A stretch of 64,000 nt of DNA from the NCBI RefSeq assembly GCF_000002425.4, contig NC_037265.1, forward strand, positions 3,226,503 to 3,290,502, in the 5' to 3' direction. The stretch comes from Physcomitrium patens (Eukaryota > Streptophyta > Bryopsida > Funariales > Funariaceae). This document shows, piece by piece, positions 47,731-59,803 of the stretch (the stretch's first letter is position 1; every line of letters begins with the position of its first letter). The notes under the pieces were generated by a model. That model had not been told where the DNA came from. It searched no databases and was given only the letters and a program-made list of their open reading frames with translations. Position numbers and translations under genes: made by a program.

Positions 47731-49197
47731 TTACATTGCCTGAATATACCTTTCTTCCCATTTAAATTGGTAGCCCTTGCGTAACAGTTCATATAATGGA
47801 TCCGCTATGTGAGCATAATGAGGGATCCAGATTCGATAAAATACACATGCACCTAAAAACTTGCGAACCTCTAGTAAAGAATCACAATCTTCTTTCATCC
47901 TTCCAATTGCATCAACTTTAGTCAGATCTGGTTTTCTTCCGTAAGATCCACATAAATGTCCAACAATCACAATCTCTCGTACTCCAAATACGGACTTCAT
48001 ACTCGATAATGTAAGATGAACTTCTCCAAGCCGAGTTAAAATCTTTTCACAATCTTGTATATGATCAACAACATATTTGCGACACCCCCTCTTATCTAAA
48101 GTTTCATCCTTGTCTCCTTCTCTGCACCCTTTTATAGAAACATCATCCAGTAAAGGCATAGTCTTTTCCGGAATAAAATCTCTCAATACCTTATTCATCC
48201 CATTCATCATATGCACAACTGAGTTGGTCGCACCTTGAGGAAGAGTGCACATTCTAACCAATCCAAGTGGTGTCCTCATCGTTGTCATATCTTTATTTCC
48301 TTCGGCAAGTTGAAATTGATCATAACTTGAATACAAGTCACCCATTGAATAGATCGCCCTTCCAGCAAACGCCTCAACAAATCCATCCACAATAGGTCCT
48401 ATTCCTGCGTTCTTGACAGTTATTGCATTCATCGGTTGCATATCTTGAATAAACCGTAGTGACCCATTCTTCTTAGGTACCGTAAACCATTGACTAGAAT
48501 ATGGTGCAAATGAGGGTTCTAATATTTTCATCTTTATCTTTTCTTTTAATAGTTCCACCAACTTAGGTAAATGTACCCTCGGTACTGGAATCGGTCTTAA
48601 ATTCCAAGGTACATGCGGTATAGTGAAGATAACCATAGGTATTATAATATTCGGATCCACACACCCAATTTCATAAGATTCGAAGGAAAACAATCTACCT
48701 TGTTTAGCCAACATCTTTTTGAAGCAAGTAATTTCCTTCGGCAATAAAGAACCATTAGAATCAGTCTTCAATTCTTCAAAAGTCTCTTTAGTAAACTGAT
48801 GTCCAATACTCATTGGATCTCTTAAACTTGCCTCTTTTGATGCTTCTGCCATTTGTTCCTTAGAATCTTCTGGTAATGGTCCGGCAACAGGCTTTATTTT
48901 CTTATCTGTCGTTTTATATCTCGTCTCTATAGTGACTTCTGGTGCTTGAAAAGATTCAAGTATGGTATAAACCTCTCTTGAATGAATCTCAACAATCTTA
49001 TTATTATCTCTTAACCCAATAGATGTAATCAATTCCAATGAATCTTCCAGTCCATTTTCTTCATAAACACCTAAAATCCTCTCATCATCTTGCAATGTAC
49101 CTAACTTGCATAATTCTCCTTCAATATTATATAATCTTTTTCTTTCTTTCCTTTTAAAATCATCAACTTTCTTATACATAATATTTCCATTCTCCAA
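47731..49197 (-). CDS. Element F reverse transcriptase region
   Basis: A 488-codon frame. The first about 120 residues link to protease. RT proper runs from about 185 (IPMVIFTIPHVPWNLRPIPV) through SQWFTVPKKNGSLRFIQD (236-251), SMGDLYSSYDQFQLAEG (284-300, first catalytic Asp) and TLPQGATNSVVHMM (318-331) to MPLLDDVSIKG (347-357). The active site is LLDD in place of the usual Y-x-DD. A distal conserved block has VGHLCGSYGRKPDLTKVDAI and FLGACVFYRIWI. It ends at a stop just before RNase H. I know this motif set from fungal-type gypsy elements; placement needs a tree. Confidence 0.85.
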   Translation of the reverse strand: MENGNIMYKKVDDFKRKERKRLYNIEGELCKLGTLQDDERILGVYEENGLEDSLELITSIGLRDNNKIVEIHSREVYTILESFQAPEVTIETRYKTTDKKIKPVAGPLPEDSKEQMAEASKEASLRDPMSIGHQFTKETFEELKTDSNGSLLPKEITCFKKMLAKQGRLFSFESYEIGCVDPNIIIPMVIFTIPHVPWNLRPIPVPRVHLPKLVELLKEKIKMKILEPSFAPYSSQWFTVPKKNGSLRFIQDMQPMNAITVKNAGIGPIVDGFVEAFAGRAIYSMGDLYSSYDQFQLAEGNKDMTTMRTPLGLVRMCTLPQGATNSVVHMMNGMNKVLRDFIPEKTMPLLDDVSIKGCREGDKDETLDKRGCRKYVVDHIQDCEKILTRLGEVHLTLSSMKSVFGVREIVIVGHLCGSYGRKPDLTKVDAIGRMKEDCDSLLEVRKFLGACVFYRIWIPHYAHIADPLYELLRKGYQFKWEERYIQAM

Positions 49198-49485
49198 AAT
49201 ATCAATAAAGCGAGAGTACCTCCTCTTTTGTACCTCTATAATTTCGCTTTATAGTGGTACATTCTCAAAATCCTTAAATCCTTCAACAATCTTTGGCAAT
49301 GGTTTTTCCCTCAACCTATCTCGATTCTGTTCATGGTTAGGAGGTACTGTTAGAAATTATACAGCTTTCCTCCCATCTTCGCTACGTATCCTTGCATAAG
49401 CAGAACCATCGTCAAGTACTTTTGTTTCCATCCGTGTTGCCATAATATAAGGTTGTCCTAAAATCAATGGATAAGACGTTGTATC

Positions 49486-49716
49486 TTAAACAAAGAAATG
49501 TTGCTCCGTCACAACATCCCCAATCCGAATTTTGACATTTGGACAAGCTCCATATAATTCGCCTCGTGTGTTATTAGCTGCTCGTATTGTCCATCCATGT
49601 TCCATATCAATTGGCCATTTTTGCTTCTTATAAAGATCTTTAGACATGAGATTTATTTCATAACCATGGTCGACTAAAGCAACAATTGGTTCTTCTATAT
49701 CTCCTACTTTCACCAA
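49486..49716 (-). pseudogene. Element F aspartic protease
   Basis: 76 codons with the active-site region ALVDHGYEINLMS. Asp-His-Gly replaces the usual Asp-Ser/Thr-Gly. NVKIRIGDVVTEQHFFV follows. The frame is cut at both ends; matching sequence continues to about 49200 with stops (ILGQPYIMATRME-like reading). Confidence 0.7.
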
Positions 49717-49920
49717 TACCTCAGTAGTTGCCCTTGCCCAATGCTTTCAAGTATAATGACTCAAAGTTTCCATTTCTTTATCACTATAATCTTCGAAATG
49801 TATTCGTTGATTATATCCATTCTTTTCATTTGTTGGTTACTTGTAACCAATATCAACCTCTTTTTCATCTTTATATATTCTTGCATCAATAGCATGACTC
49901 ATTCGAGTTTCGCCCATTAA

Positions 49921-51620
49921 TTACCTCTTTCGCTTAATGCTGTCAATGATAACATCATGAAACTCCTTCTTTGCAATTCCCAAAACTTCTTTAAATGTAA
50001 ATTCCACCTTAACATTTAATATACGTTCTTCCAACATCTCTTTCAAATTTGTTGCCGCTTCAATGTCAGAAAGTAGCTTATAAGCAATTGATTTGCCCTT
50101 ATCTTTTGTCTCCCTTGTTTTTTCTTCCAATGATGCTGAGGTATCCTTTATAGGCAATTCTTGTGAAGTTGCCTCCCGAGCCTTGTCTCCTCGAGTTTGC
50201 CTCTTAGAAGAATTTCCTTCTCTCGTATCATCAAAATTTTCTCGTCTCTTTTCTTCCATCAAAGCTTCATGTTGGCTCTTAGCAACATATGCATGAATTG
50301 AAAGAGACTCAACAGGATCCTCCCAACCTGTTGCACCTCATATTGTACCTGCAGTCCTCAATAACACTTCTCGAGGTAATTTTCCTTCTTGTATTGTAGA
50401 AACGGTAGAAGCCCAAAACTCACTAGTTTCCGTACTTCCATCAAGGTCATCATCTACTCTAGCACCATAACTTGCACTTTCTCGTGCTGCTGTTTCATGT
50501 TCTTTTAAGTAATCTTGAACCAATGCTCTCATTCCTCCCTTGCCAAAATTGATTTGAAGAAGATCCTTCCTATCTTTTAATGCTATCTTTCCATCTTTCC
50601 AGCAAATAATTCCTTGCCGTATCATATTATTAAATTCATTGCAATCTTTCTTAGTGTGTGAAGCGTCATCACACCAAATGCATCTTTGTACATATCCTTG
50701 TTTTGAAATATTCTTCAAATTATTTGTAGAAGTATTCTCTTCAAGTCTTGCTAGTTTGATTTGAAGATCTCGCATTCCTTGTATAATTTCTTCCATCCCC
50801 ATATCTGCTTTCTTTGATAAGGATGTCGAAGGTTGAACTGTAGGCATTGTTGGTGGTGTTGTATGTACTGGAGCTTTAGATGCTTGTACTGTTTTCGGAA
50901 TATTGCTCCTATCCTTCTTCTTTTCTCTTTTTGTAAGCAACCCCACTGCATCTTCAACGTTCTTCTACTTCGTTGTCAATCCTTCATCTTCTTCTTTGTT
51001 TTCAAGAAGGAATTCCAATTTCTCTTGCAATTCTCCATCAGCAGCTTTAAGAAATAGATCAACTTTGTTCGGCTCCAATGTCAATTTTTCTACCTTCGAT
51101 AATTGAGAGTACTGCCTCTCAAATTCTCTTAGTAGCTCTGTTGTTTACAAATTCTTATTAGGGCGTTCAATCCATTCCAGAAACAGCTTGTTAGTAACGC
51201 AATCAACATCTTCCAAGAAATATTTGTCTTTCAATGCATGTGAAAAAACCTTCCATGAATTCCCATAACGATCCGTAATCGATGTAATATGGTCTCTTAT
51301 CTCCGATATTGTGGCAAGTCCAAATAATTCAACCATTTTCTTCTCAGAAACCTGATTTAATTCCATTTCATGAACATAATATCTTAAATACCTTGAAATA
51401 TTCCTTCCATCAAATTGATCAATTTTATTGACCATTGCTTGCAATACTTTGGTTGCTAGAGCTTCCTTTCGATCATTGCTTTACTTTTGCTGCATTGATA
51501 ATGAGAAGGCTTGAAACATACTCGCAACAAACGGATCCATGTGCATACCTTGTCCTTTAGAAGAACCCCACCAGAAACTCCTCCCAAAGATCCTTCAAAA
51601 TTTTTATTTTTATTTTCCAT
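49921..51620 (-). pseudogene. gag: Element F gag (long, with central CCHC knuckle)
   Basis: It starts with ATG 51620-51618 (MENKNKNFEGSLGG), and the same N-terminus is found in element G at 60984. A frameshift near 51570 and stops near 51482, 51144 and 50970 break it into pieces: 51620-51456, 51444-51145, 50946-50338, 50262-49921. The capsid-like part includes VNKIDQFDGRNISRY and HALKDKYFLEDVD. A zinc knuckle C-x2-C-x4-H-x4-C (CIWCDDASHTKKDC) is at about 50640-50685. A charged C-terminal region follows, ending FHDVIIDSIKRKR. Confidence 0.8.
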
Positions 51621-51667
51621 AAAAATAAAAATAAAATCAAACAAAATCAAATACCTTCGACTTCTAG

Positions 51668-51687
51668 CTTTCACGTCAGGTTCACCA
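51668..51687 (-). other. Primer-binding-like site of element F
   Basis: TGGTGAACCTGACGTGAAAG on the minus strand, 5 nt inside the 5' LTR. Element G has the same site at 60918-60937 with two differences. The tRNA was not identified. Confidence 0.6.
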
Positions 51688-51692
51688 CTTTA

Positions 51693-52891
51693 TGTCGTAT
51701 TACGTGCTTTCTTGCTCGAGAATGCGCCAGGCATTTGGCTGTAAGAGGTAGTATGGAGATTTGCTAATATTCAAGCAGTCTATCAGTTTTTGACTGCTGG
51801 AATATAAATAACTACAAGAATATACCATAAATCTATACGGATGTCCTTCGACTACTCGCTGAAATCCTTTTTGCCCCAACCGGTAGGTCTCTAGACGTTA
51901 CAGAGAACCCCGAACAACCCAAACTGCTAATCTTCGATACCGCTTTATATTCACGATCTTGTATCTACTGACTGTCTTAGTAGATTAAGCCAATAAATTT
52001 CATTCACTCCGCATACTCAATCCTATAGACACCCTTTTAATTCTTCAATCATAGATGTAACTTCAATTTCACAAAACAGTCAAGAGTAATCACATCCACT
52101 TCATTAAAACCTTGATTCACCAGTACAACACTGACTTTAGCAACGATTGCCTCAATCTTTTCAAAACCCTATGAAGAAAAAAAACCTCAATTCTCTGTCT
52201 TTTTTCCCCTCTCGAAGCATGAAGCTAGCTCTCTGATCCTTCAAACCCCTTATTCTCTCTCCTTCCCATTTCTTAACCTATCCTCCCCTTTAACCCTAAT
52301 TCTCCCCTCTTTCAAATCCTAGCCTCTGAATTTTTTCAATCTTCTGTCTTGGATCCGGAATTGGCTCCCGCCGTTAGAGCTTTCTCCTTCGTTTTTACCT
52401 TTAAGAGATCCTTTTATCGAAAGGACATTCTTGAAACGGCCCAAAAGATGGAACAGCCTGAAACGGAATCGGAACCCCCATAATCGAGACCACATTGAGT
52501 CGCCCAACCAATTCAGGTCTCATATTGGCTAAGAAGCCTGTAGTAAGACCTGGATGTTCCCGCAATTGGATCAAATTGGTCCTTCATGTCAGATTGGCTA
52601 AGATGCGTGTAGTCAGACCTGGATTGGATGTCTTGAAATTGGATTCAATTGGCTCTTCGAACCAAGTTCACCCGTCGTTGAATTCGTCCTTTCTCTTCCT
52701 ACTGACTCCCGTTATTGGAATCGAATGGAGCATTTTAGTATGCCCTAACTGATTGTAATGGGGTGATTGAACGTGGCCTCTGAGTATTTGCACTAGAATT
52801 GGTCGTTGCTCCCAATATTCGAGGTAACTGAATATTAATAAAAATCCTCTTTCTTTATATTTTCACAATATACTCGTGTTACAGCACGACA
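51693..52891 (-). repeat. 5' LTR of element F
   Basis: 1199 bp, longer than its partner mainly through an extra direct repeat (AGATTGGCTAAGATGCGTG region, about 52590-52660). It starts TGTCGTATTACG and ends AGCACGACA. Confidence 0.88.
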
Positions 52892-55800
52892 ACGTTGACA
52901 TGAAATACTTGAGATTCTTATATTTTGTATACTTGATGACTGCATTAAAAACAAATTCTAAATGTTGACACCATTCTTAAAATAAATCTACAATTGCAAG
53001 AAGCTCTTTGTCGTGGATTTCATAGTTAATCTTGAACTGCTGAAAATTTTTTGGAATGAAAAGCTATTGAATGAAGTTTATTATCTATTCTCATTTGTGA
53101 TAATACGACATCCAAAGCAAAGTCTAATGTGTCTGTTTCCAGAAAAAATGCCTTAGAAAAATTGTTGTGATATAAGATTGGTGCAGAAATAAAAGTTAAC
53201 TTCAAAGCTTCAAAAGATGCTTTAGCTTCTCTACTCCATTCAAGTTTGTTTTTGCAAGTCAAATATGTAAATGAGGCTGTAACTCAAAAAAAGTCTTTAA
53301 TGAAGATCAGATGATAGTTGGCAAAGTCCACAAATCATTAGACATCTCTTACCATTTTTGGAATCTTCCAATCTATAATTGTTTGAACTTTTTTAGGATC
53401 CATCATAAGTCCATCATTTGAAATGATGTATCCTAAGAAGCCGACTTGAGTAGTATAGAATACACTTTTCTACCTTGGCATAGAGTCTCACATCTCTTAA
53501 TTTTTGTAACACACAACAAATATAAAGTTCATATTTATCTATGTTTTTAGAATAAATTAAGATGTCATCTAAATAACGGACAACAAAATTGTCTAAAAAC
53601 TCTTCAAAAATATCATTCATTAGATGTTAAAAAGCTGCCAGTACATTTGTAAGTCGAAAAGACATGACGTTGTATTCAAAATATCCATATCTAGTTCGAA
53701 ATGCAGTCTTCCATTCATCTCTTTGTTTAATATGTACTAAATTGTATGTTCTCTATAGATCTATTTTTGTATAGATCTTAGCTTGATTCACTTGATCAAG
53801 AAGTTTGGATATCAAAGATAGAGGATATCTATTCTTGATGATGATCTTATTGAGTCATTGATAATCAATATACATTGATAATGATTCATCTTTTTTCTTC
53901 ACAAATAAGATTGGAGCTCTTGTTGGCAATTTGGAATGATATATAAAATTCTTGGCTAAATATTCTTTAATATATTCCTTGAATTTAGCTAATTCATTTT
54001 GTGATAAACTATAGATTGATCCAAATGGTGATTATGCTTCTTCTTGAAAGTCAATTGAACAATCATAGGAATGATGTTTTGAAAGAGTATCCACATTCTT
54101 CTTCTCAAATACATCTTGAAATTCTTGATATTGGCTTGGAATGCTACTTGAAGTCTTTGCATCATTAAAAATAGGTGTAGTGCAAATAATACAAGATGAT
54201 CCTTCTTTTGCAGCATGTAAGAAATCTCTCCTACCTACAAACATAATTTTTATTGTCCTAGACTTATGACTTTCTACTGGATTAATTTCACTCTTAGTTA
54301 TACTTTTAAGGAAGTCAAGAGTACAAGAAATCTAATCTATATAAGGATTATATTTTTTAATGATGATAAACTTAAAATGACTAGATTAAAAGGAGATCTA
54401 ATTATATTAAAGATTACGTAACTACTATGACCATTTATTGCTTCACCTATAAGAAGTATTTCATGAATAACATCTCCAAAAAAATACGGACGACCATCTT
54501 TGACTTCTACATGAATAAATTTAGTTTATTGTACTAATGGTATTTTATGACTTTTAACAAATTTTACGTCTAAGAAACAAGCTGAGGCTCCTGAATCTAG
54601 TAAGGCGGAGGCTTTATAATTATTAGGTCCTAAATACATATATATTCTAAAACAAAGACAGGGTTCTGAGGAGAGGATAGGACCTTCATTAGAAATTGTA
54701 CAAGATTCTAGTCGCATGGTCCCTCTTATAGCTGGAAAAATTCATTTTCTAACACATTATCTTCTTTGATAGTTGTGCTCCTTATTTTGTAATTTTGTCA
54801 CTTCTTTGGACAATGTTGAGCAATGTGTTTAGGTTCTCTACAATACAAGTACAATCCTTCTTGATGGCAATGAGTCTTTTCTTGCTCAGTAAGAAGTTTA
54901 AAACATATTTCATTAATTTACATATTCTCTATTTCTAAATGTAAGTGTTGAAGAGATGTTGGTGTTGCCTTCAAATTGTAGTAACGTTAAGGCCTACTTG
55001 TGCAACTTTCAAATCAAAATTTTAAAAGTCAATTATTGTACTTCACAGCAAAGTCAATTGTTTGACTCAATGTTTGAGGATCACGTAAGTTGAGCATCAA
55101 TTTTTTTACTTCATATTGTAATCCATAGAAAAATTGACAAATAAGTGGAGCATCATCTCACTTGATATCAATTGTAAGTTATCAAAACTATTAAACATAT
55201 AATATTATAAATTAATTACTTTGTCACAAAATACAAATATTATTGGTTGCAATACAAATTGCATAATGTTCTTCATACATAGACTAAATTTTCACCAAAA
55301 ATACATCCAAATTATCTAACATTAGATCTCGTCATTCAAGAAAAGATAAAAACCATGATAGTACTAAATCTGAAAGAAGTGTGCTAATGATTCTAAGTTG
55401 TGATTCTTAAGTTGGATAGCTTTGAGGTTGAAGTTCAATCATAAGTTGTACTTAATTGTTAAAACCTCAAAATTTGGATCTTATACCATCAAACTTCTCG
55501 CACAAGGCAACTCTTAGTTTTCTAATACTTTAAGGATGTTCCATCATGGGTGGAGGGACATGATTTGGTATAGATGTTGAAGTAGATCTAATCATCTCTA
55601 TATCCTCACTTCTTGTCATTCTTGTTGATCCTTCTGGTGGTAAGCTAAGTTGATGCATCACAAGCATCAACTCTCTCAATTGCTATTGCATTTGTACCAT
55701 TGCACTCTTCATTTCAACAAATTTTGCGATAATAACACTGAAGAAAATATCTACTATTACTTAAGATAAGTAGAAAAAAAGACTTGAAGACAAAGAAAAT

Positions 55801-55936
55801 AGTAAAAGCAATATCAATTTAAAGGAGGGTAATCTGTAACTTCTAATAGGCTTATGTCTTATGGTGAAAAATGAATAATCCACTCTTAATCAAGACAAGA
55901 CAAAGCTTTGATACTGTAAGTGTACTCTTGTCAATT
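52892..55936 (-). pseudogene. Copy D: B-family internal region, RNase H back to gag
   Basis: Minus-strand homology to element B in order: RNase H (52892-53260, HDKEL Glu kept), RT (53260-54000, with NFVVRYLDDILIYSKN at about 53580-53540), protease-RT linker (54000-54500), protease (54717-54526, LLDSGASACFLD) and gag (about 55735-54770, with a CLYCREPKHIAQHC-like knuckle). Stops and frameshifts occur throughout. Integrase, chromodomain and the internal 3' end are missing at the junction with element F. The decayed primer-site core GCTTTGATA is at about 55906-55914. Confidence 0.85.
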
Positions 55937-56483
55937 TGTCAAGGATATGAACTAAAAAATGATGCATAAACCAATGAAATCCTTATCAAAGAAAAAGTGA
56001 CAAAATAGAAATAAAGAAGTACGTATATTAAAAGAAATAGGAAAGCCTTATTGCAAAAGACAAGAAAACTTGAGAGTCTTGAAATTGAACTAGAAGCAAG
56101 AAAGGAGTTGAAAAGAGTGAAGAGGGCTTCACTCTTATCTCTATATATATAATCTAACTAAGAGATACATGGCAATGTTCTATAGGACCTCAAATATGCA
56201 TTGATTTTGTACGACACATGCTTTAGCCTACAAGGCAAGTTTTATATGTGTGGACCACATAGTTAGCTTGTTCTTCAAGCTATCAATAGGTGTGGTACAT
56301 AGCCAACTTGTTGACCACGTTTTTAATCTAAAAAATCAATTAAAGACATCCATAAAGTCATAGCAATGTCTATAAAGCTTTTAGGAAGCTTCTATAGAAG
56401 ATATTATGGAATTGACCTACTTTTATCTACTATTATCTAAATCATATAAGTAATTATTGATTTATATGTGTATGTCCATAATA
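55937..56483 (-). repeat. 5' LTR of copy D
   Basis: 547 bp, TGTCAAGGAT to GTCCATAATA (TGACA decayed). It aligns throughout with the element B LTRs. Its outer end abuts RT-start sequence of copy E in the opposite orientation. Confidence 0.8.
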
Positions 56484-59250
56484 ATTGGTTGTATTAAAGG
56501 ACTATATTGATGAAAAATTGGCAAAGTACTTCATATGCCATTCTAAATGTCTAATTGGAGCTTTTATCTTATTTGTGAAGAAAAAAGACAGATCTTTGCA
56601 GATGTGTATAGATTATTAAGGATTCAATAAGATCACCATGAAAAATAGGTATCCTTTATCTTGCATTTCAGGACTTCTAGACTAACTCAATCAAATACAT
56701 ATCTATATCAAAATAGATTTATAAAGAGCATACAACTTAATTTGTATCAAAGAAGGAGACAAATAGAAGACTTCTTTTTGAACTAGATATAAATATTTTG
56801 AATATAATATCATGCCTTTTGGACTTACGAATGTACCAGCTACTTTTTAATATCTTATGAATGATGTTTTTTGTGAGTTTTTAGATGATTTTATCGTTTG
56901 CTATTTAGATGATATTTTACTCTACTCTAAGAACACAGAAGAATATGAACTTCATATTTGTTACATAGAAACTTAGAGATGCAAGATTATATGCCAAGAT
57001 GAAAAAGTGTGTATTCTATACTTCTCAAGTTAATTTTTTAGGATACATCATTTCTAACAAAGGCCTTATGATGGATCCCAGGAAGGTCCAAACTATCATA
57101 GATTGAAAGATTTTAAGAATAATATAAGATTTGTAATATTTTTTGGACTTTCCTAATTACTACTGAATCTTCATCAAAAACTTTTTTCAAGTTGGAGCTC
57201 CACTTATACATTTTACCTATAAAGAAAAACTTGAGTGGAATAAGAAGTAGAAATATTATTTGATAAAGAAGTAGTTTACTTCTACACCAACTTTATATTG
57301 CATCAACTTTTTTAAGGCATTTTTTTTGACAATAGATGAATTAGACTTTCTCTTGAGTGAAATATTGTAATAAATAGGAATAGATAACAAACTCCATCTA
57401 GTAGCTTTCTATTCCTAAAAAATTTCAGCAATCGAGATTAATTATGAGATCTATGACAAAAAACTTCTTGTAATTGTAGATTCATTTCAAGAATGGTGTT
57501 ATTATCTAGAAGACACTTCAAGTCCACTTATACTATATACAAATCATAAGAACCTCGAGTATTTTATATTGGCATGTATTTTAAATCATCACTAAGTTCG
57601 TTGGAGCATGTTATTATCAAGATTCAATTTCAAGATCATATATCGACTTAGAAAATAGTAAGGTTTATCAGATGCTCTTTTTACATACTCTTATTTTGCA
57701 CCAAAAGAAAATGACATATCTTTTGATCAACAAAGAATAATCCTCTTAAAGCCAAAGTATTTTCATCTTCGAGCAATGAAATCAATATTGATTGTTGATT
57801 TAACATTTGTCAAATAAATTCAATCAAGTATGTCCTCTGATCCTCTTGTTCATGATATCAAGAATCTTTCTTTTAAGTCTTATGATGTTTCAAAGTTCAA
57901 GTTCAAGAACAACCTACTCTATTTTAAAAGGATGCCTATGTGTTCGAAAAGGAGAAGCATATTTACGTGTTCTTTAAATTCATCATGGCTTTCTAATAGT
58001 ATAACATTTTGGATACAACACAATTTTAGAGCTTATATCCAAAATAATTGGTGGCCACAAATATAGAAGGTGGTAAAAGACTTTTTCTAGTCATGTGACA
58101 TTTTTTTAAGATCAAAAACTCCTCATCATCAATCCTATGGACTTCTACAACCATTGCCTATATCCAAACAACCATGGTCTTTTATTTCTATGGATTTTAT
58201 TACAGATCTTTTAAGTTCAAGTTTATATGTTTATATATTTATAATTATAGATTGATTTACTAAAATGGCTTATTTTGTACTATATATAAAATCTATTTTA
58301 GGTAAAAAAATAACTAAGCTTTTCATTGATAATATCTATTGCTATCATTGATTGCCAAAGAATATTATATTGCATAGGAGGATTCAATTTGTATCAAGAT
58401 TTTAGAAAACCCTATTCAAAATTCTAAAGGTGGATATAAAGATCTCTTCAATTTTTCATCTTCAAACTAATGGGCAAACGGAATGAGTGAATCAAGTTTT
58501 GGAGTAGTATTTGAGGTATACCATCAACTATCATCAAAACGATTAGAGAATTTTTTTGCCATTAGTAGAGTTTGCATACAATAATTTTGTACATTCTTCT
58601 ATTCAACAAATAGCTTTCTTTGCCAATTATGGTTACCATCTATAATATAATACTTTTGATTTTTTAAAAATTAATAACCATGTGGAGAAAGATTTAGCAA
58701 ATCATTTATCAAAGCTACATACAACAATGAAGATACAATTAAAGGAAGCTCAAGAACGACAAAAGACCAATGTAGATGCCTATCACAAGGAGCAACCATA
58801 ATTTAATGTTGATGATAAGGTATGGTTACTTTGTTGTAATATCAAGCCTAATTGTTTTTGTAATAAGTTGGAGTATCGTACACTAAGACCTTTTCCTCTT
58901 TGTGAACGAATCAATCATGTTGCTTATTGATTAAATCTATCAAAGTCTATGAATATCCACCTTATATTTCATGTATCCCTTCTTGAGCCATTAAAGACAT
59001 TGAATATCATGGGAAGAAGTTAAATGCTACATCATCCTATAGAAATAAATAATAATCAAGAATTCAAGGTAGAAAAAGTCTTAGATTCAAGATGGCACCA
59101 AAATAGGTTGGAATATCTTATTCATTGGCATCGATATGATATTAATGAATGCACATTGGAGCCAGCAAAGAATCTTGCAAATACAATAAAAAAAATTGAA
59201 GCTTTTCATCGACAACAACCATCAAAACTAAGATGAAGAATAGTAAATCT
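56484..59250 (+). pseudogene. Copy E: B-family pol, RT to chromodomain (inverted relative to D)
   Basis: It starts exactly at the position matching residue 1-5 of the pol at 9891-12533 (LKDYIDEKLAK). RT has MPFGLTNVPATF at about 56810 and CYLDDILLYSKN at about 56900. RNase H is at 57280-57670. The integrase linker starts at about 57830 (MSSDPLVHDIKN), and the zinc region (WWPQI) is at about 58050. The core is decayed (about 58180-58560). The tail leads to an intact-looking chromodomain at 59024-59236: EFKVEKVLDSRWHQNRLEYL, HWHRYDINECTLEP, NLANTIKKIEAFH. Many stops, mostly C-to-T type. Confidence 0.85.
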
Positions 59251-59299
59251 TTGTTATATAAAAAATAAGATAAAAGGAAAATAACGAACTACAATCTAT

Positions 59300-59780
59300 T
59301 CTTCTTTATAGCTTCTGTATAGTTAAGGAGATAGAGAACCAGCAAGTAATAAATTCAACTCAAGAGCTTTCATTTGCGGACCTATCAGATAAGACATTAA
59401 AATTATCACAACCTTCAAGTTGACAAAATTGAAATGAAGATCCTTAAGAACGACATGTCTTTCTTCAAATAGATGGCAAGTTACAACATCTTTAGTATCA
59501 TGACCTTGGAAGAGAGTCCCAATGTTTGGTGATTTTATTAGAGTTAGGAATAATTCGTGACGGTGTTTCAAGTATTATATTTGAAAGAAGTTACAAAGGC
59601 GTCAACAACAACCAAATAACTAGTTGGTCTTTGTACCTTGATATGGGACACTATTGATAGCTGAGAGGACCTATCAACCATCTTTGAAGGGAACAAAGAT
59701 TAGAATATGCGACATATATAATCTGCGGCATCTTGAATTTTTTTCAACATATAAAGACCACTCCTCATGTAACTTCTCCC
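59300..59780 (+). pseudogene. Copy E accessory ORF (longer form, with stops)
   Basis: A reading homologous to 9365-9637: SFADLSDKTLKLSQPSS, NEDP-x-ERHVFLQIDG, then an extra segment (SQCLVILLELGIIRDGVSS) absent from element B, then FERSYKGVNNNQITSW, GHY, LRGPINHL, REQRLEYA and ILNFF. The same extra segment is recognisable in the copy at 3312-3778, so the long form is probably ancestral. Confidence 0.6.
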
Positions 59781-59803
59781 TAGAAGGGAGAATAATGTCA
59801 CGG
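59781..59803 (+). repeat. Copy E polypurine tract and first 8 bp of its 3' LTR
   Basis: AGAAGGGAGAATAA (59782-59795) followed by TGTCACGG, the family LTR start in plus orientation. The LTR is then cut by element G at 59804. Confidence 0.75.

Larger units (their letters stand above)
44628..52891 (-). mobile_element. Element F: Ty3/gypsy retrotransposon with 1.1-1.2 kb LTRs
   Basis: The order on the minus strand is complete: 5' LTR (51693-52891), primer site, gag with zinc knuckle, protease, RT, RNase H, integrase, polypurine tract, 3' LTR (44628-45736). Both LTRs start TGTCGTATTACGTG and end TACACACGACA-like (AACACGACA left, AGCACGACA right). Flanking pentamers TCCGT and ACGTT do not match, so the target duplication is lost or the ends are rearranged. 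Internal frames carry several stops and frameshifts. RT and protease motifs differ from the B family and resemble an element type I associate with fungi. Confidence 0.88.

Noticed and set aside
44623-52896. Target-site duplication for element F
   Set aside because: Flanking pentamers TCCGT and ACGTT do not match beyond three bases in shifted register.
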